From Acidimicrobiaceae bacterium (GTDB taxonomy: Bacteria; Actinomycetota; Acidimicrobiia; Acidimicrobiales; MedAcidi-G1): a DNA stretch of 5,812 nt. The number at the start of each line of letters is the position of its first letter. The first letter of the stretch is position 1. Of the stretch, positions 4,706 through 5,812 are shown in pieces. Position numbers and translations under genes: made by a program. The stretch lies in assembly GCA_002727895.1 (NCBI GenBank), contig PBUO01000026.1, positions 13,102-18,913 of the forward strand. Reading direction: 5' to 3'. The notes beneath the pieces were generated by a model, which saw only the letters and a program-made list of their open reading frames with translations, made no database searches and was not told where the DNA came from.

Positions 4706-5812
4706 ATGTCGTCCCGAAGCCCGATCGCCAGCGTCGAAGCCCTCCTGGTCTCGGTCCCCGCCGAGGGGAACGCCTTCGCCGACGGCGCCGAGGAGACGGT
4801 CGTCGTCCGGGTCACAGACGAGGATGGACGCACCGGGATCGGCGAGTGCATCACCACCCCGCCGGTCACCAGGGCGATGATCGAGATGCCGACCGTCAAC
4901 TTCTGGAGCCGGGGGATCCCCGACCTGCTGGTCGGCCGTGACCCGCTCGAGGCCCGGGCCCTGTACGACCTCGTGTACCACAACACGTTCTTCCATGGCC
5001 GCCGGGGCACCCTCGTCCAGGCCCTGTCCGGCGTGGACATCGCCCTCCACGACCTGGCCGGCAAGCAACTCGGCGAACCCGTCTACAAGTTGCTGGGGGG
5101 CGCCCGATGCGAACGCCTCCGCCCCTACGCCACCCTCTACCCGGGCGACGTCTACGACCGGCCGGTGGCCGAGGTCGCCGCCCCCATCCGCGAGCAGGCC
5201 GAGGTCGCTTGCGACCAGGGGCTGCGGGCCTTCAAGGTGCCCGTGCTCTTCGGACCCGAGGTCTCCGACCGCGACGTCGTCGAGTTCGCCCGCCTCAGCC
5301 GCGAGATGGTCGGCGACGACGTGGTTCTGGCGCTGGACTTCGGCTACCGCTGGTGGGACTGGCACGACGCGGCGTGGACCCTGAAGCGCATCGAGGACTT
5401 CGACATCCACTTCGCCGAGGCCCCGCTGCGACACGACGACCTCGACGGCCACCGCCGCCTGGTCGACGTGTCCCCGGTCCGGGTCGGTGGCGCCGAGTTC
5501 GCCGCCGGACGTTGGGAGGTCCGCGAGTGGCTGGAGCGGGGCGGCGTGTCGCTCGTCCAGCCCGGGGTCAGCCGGGCCGGCGGCTTCACCGAGCTGATGC
5601 GCATCGCCGAGATGTGCGAGATGTACGGCGCCCAACTCATCCCCCACTCCTACGCCACCGGCATCACCGACACGGCCAGCCTCCACCTCCAGGCCGCCTG
5701 CCTGACCATCCCCATGGTCGAGTTCCGGTCGTCCCGGCTCGGCCCGTCGAGGCTGCGCACTGAGCTGGTGTCGCCGCCCGAACCGGAGATCGTCGACGGC
5801 TGGGTGGAGCTG
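4706..5812 (+). CDS. mandelate racemase/muconate lactonizing enzyme family protein (enolase superfamily), 3' end outside window
   Basis: 369 codons without a stop, reaching the window edge; the enolase-superfamily fold is nearly complete, so little is missing. The N-terminal capping domain includes ETVVVRVTDEDGRTGIGEC (30-48) and VQALSGVDIALHDLAGKQLG (104-123), the SG.D.ALwDl.GK family signature. In the barrel, Lys177 (RAFKVPV) is at the first position of the usual KxK motif; Asp211 (LALDFGYRW), Glu238 (HFAEAPL) and Glu264 (VGGAEF) are the three Mg2+ ligands; and His314 (LIPHSYATGI) is the catalytic His position. Departures: Pro179 replaces the second basic residue of KxK, and Gly287 (VQPGVSRAGG) replaces the Asp of the His-Asp dyad. 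DFGYRW.DW..A, FAEAPL..DDL.GH and IPHSYATGIT recall a sugar-acid dehydratase-like subgroup whose substrate I cannot name. Probably cytoplasmic. Regulation through the upstream dyad is likely. Confidence 0.9.
   Translation, partial: MSSRSPIASVEALLVSVPAEGNAFADGAEETVVVRVTDEDGRTGIGECITTPPVTRAMIEMPTVNFWSRGIPDLLVGRDPLEARALYDLVYHNTFFHGRRGTLVQALSGVDIALHDLAGKQLGEPVYKLLGGARCERLRPYATLYPGDVYDRPVAEVAAPIREQAEVACDQGLRAFKVPVLFGPEVSDRDVVEFARLSREMVGDDVVLALDFGYRWWDWHDAAWTLKRIEDFDIHFAEAPLRHDDLDGHRRLVDVSPVRVGGAEFAAGRWEVREWLERGGVSLVQPGVSRAGGFTELMRIAEMCEMYGAQLIPHSYATGITDTASLHLQAACLTIPMVEFRSSRLGPSRLRTELVSPPEPEIVDGWVEL

Noticed and set aside
4585..5064. Extended N-terminus of the crotonase-like gene using an in-frame ATG at 5064
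   Set aside because: The extra 160 residues would be antisense to the enolase-superfamily gene and cover its promoter and operator; they show no crotonase similarity, which begins at the GTG at 4584.
4640..5686. Long minus-strand frame antisense to the enolase-superfamily gene
   Set aside because: Low-complexity Gly/Val/Asp/Ala composition mirrors the codon bias of the true gene, which has all three metal ligands and family signatures on the plus strand.
1..5812. Search for CRISPR arrays, tRNA or rRNA genes, insertion-sequence ends and defence or toxin-antitoxin genes
   Set aside because: No spaced repeat series, tRNA-like clover arms with conserved loop bases, transposase motifs or terminal inverted repeats were seen; all substantial coding space is explained by metabolic enzymes.

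Overview
The window is very GC-rich, with C or G in most third codon positions. It carries single-domain metabolic enzymes typical of a high-GC actinobacterium: an F420-type luciferase-like oxidoreductase, an SDR, a crotonase, a PhyH dioxygenase and an enolase-superfamily protein. Several start codons lack a Shine-Dalgarno sequence but sit exactly 6 nt after a TANNNT -10 hexamer, the arrangement of leaderless actinobacterial promoters. An uncultured or marine lineage such as Acidimicrobiia would fit, but that is inference; no taxonomic marker gene is present.

Layout: (1) 1-248, minus strand, the N-terminal part of an alpha/beta hydrolase that runs off the left edge. (2) 315-1151, plus, a divergently oriented LLM-class F420-dependent oxidoreductase, followed after 52 nt by a small Zn-ribbon protein (1204-1422). 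(3) 1423-1641, a 219-nt non-coding spacer. (4) 1642-2940, plus, an Fe(II)/2-oxoglutarate dioxygenase of the PhyH type with a long extra N-terminal region, then an 86-nt gap with a strong hairpin, then an SDR oxidoreductase (3027-3755). (5) A short convergent gap with a GC-rich hairpin and a 13-bp direct repeat. (6) 3805-4584, minus, an ECHDC3-like crotonase lacking both hydratase glutamates. (7) A 121-nt divergent promoter region holding a perfect 8-4-8 inverted repeat, probably an operator. (8) 4706 to the right edge, plus, a mandelate racemase/muconate lactonizing-type enolase-superfamily enzyme with unusual active-site positions.

The genes look like a set of small-molecule catabolic or tailoring enzymes in mostly separate transcription units, not one clear operon. 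The best-supported functional link is between the crotonase-like gene and the enolase-superfamily gene, which share the palindrome-bearing divergent promoter. I see no mobile element, CRISPR array, tRNA or rRNA, and no convincing new multi-gene system. The most interesting points are the active-site departures in the crotonase and enolase-superfamily proteins, the dioxygenase's N-terminal region, the operator candidate and the repeated leaderless-promoter arrangement.
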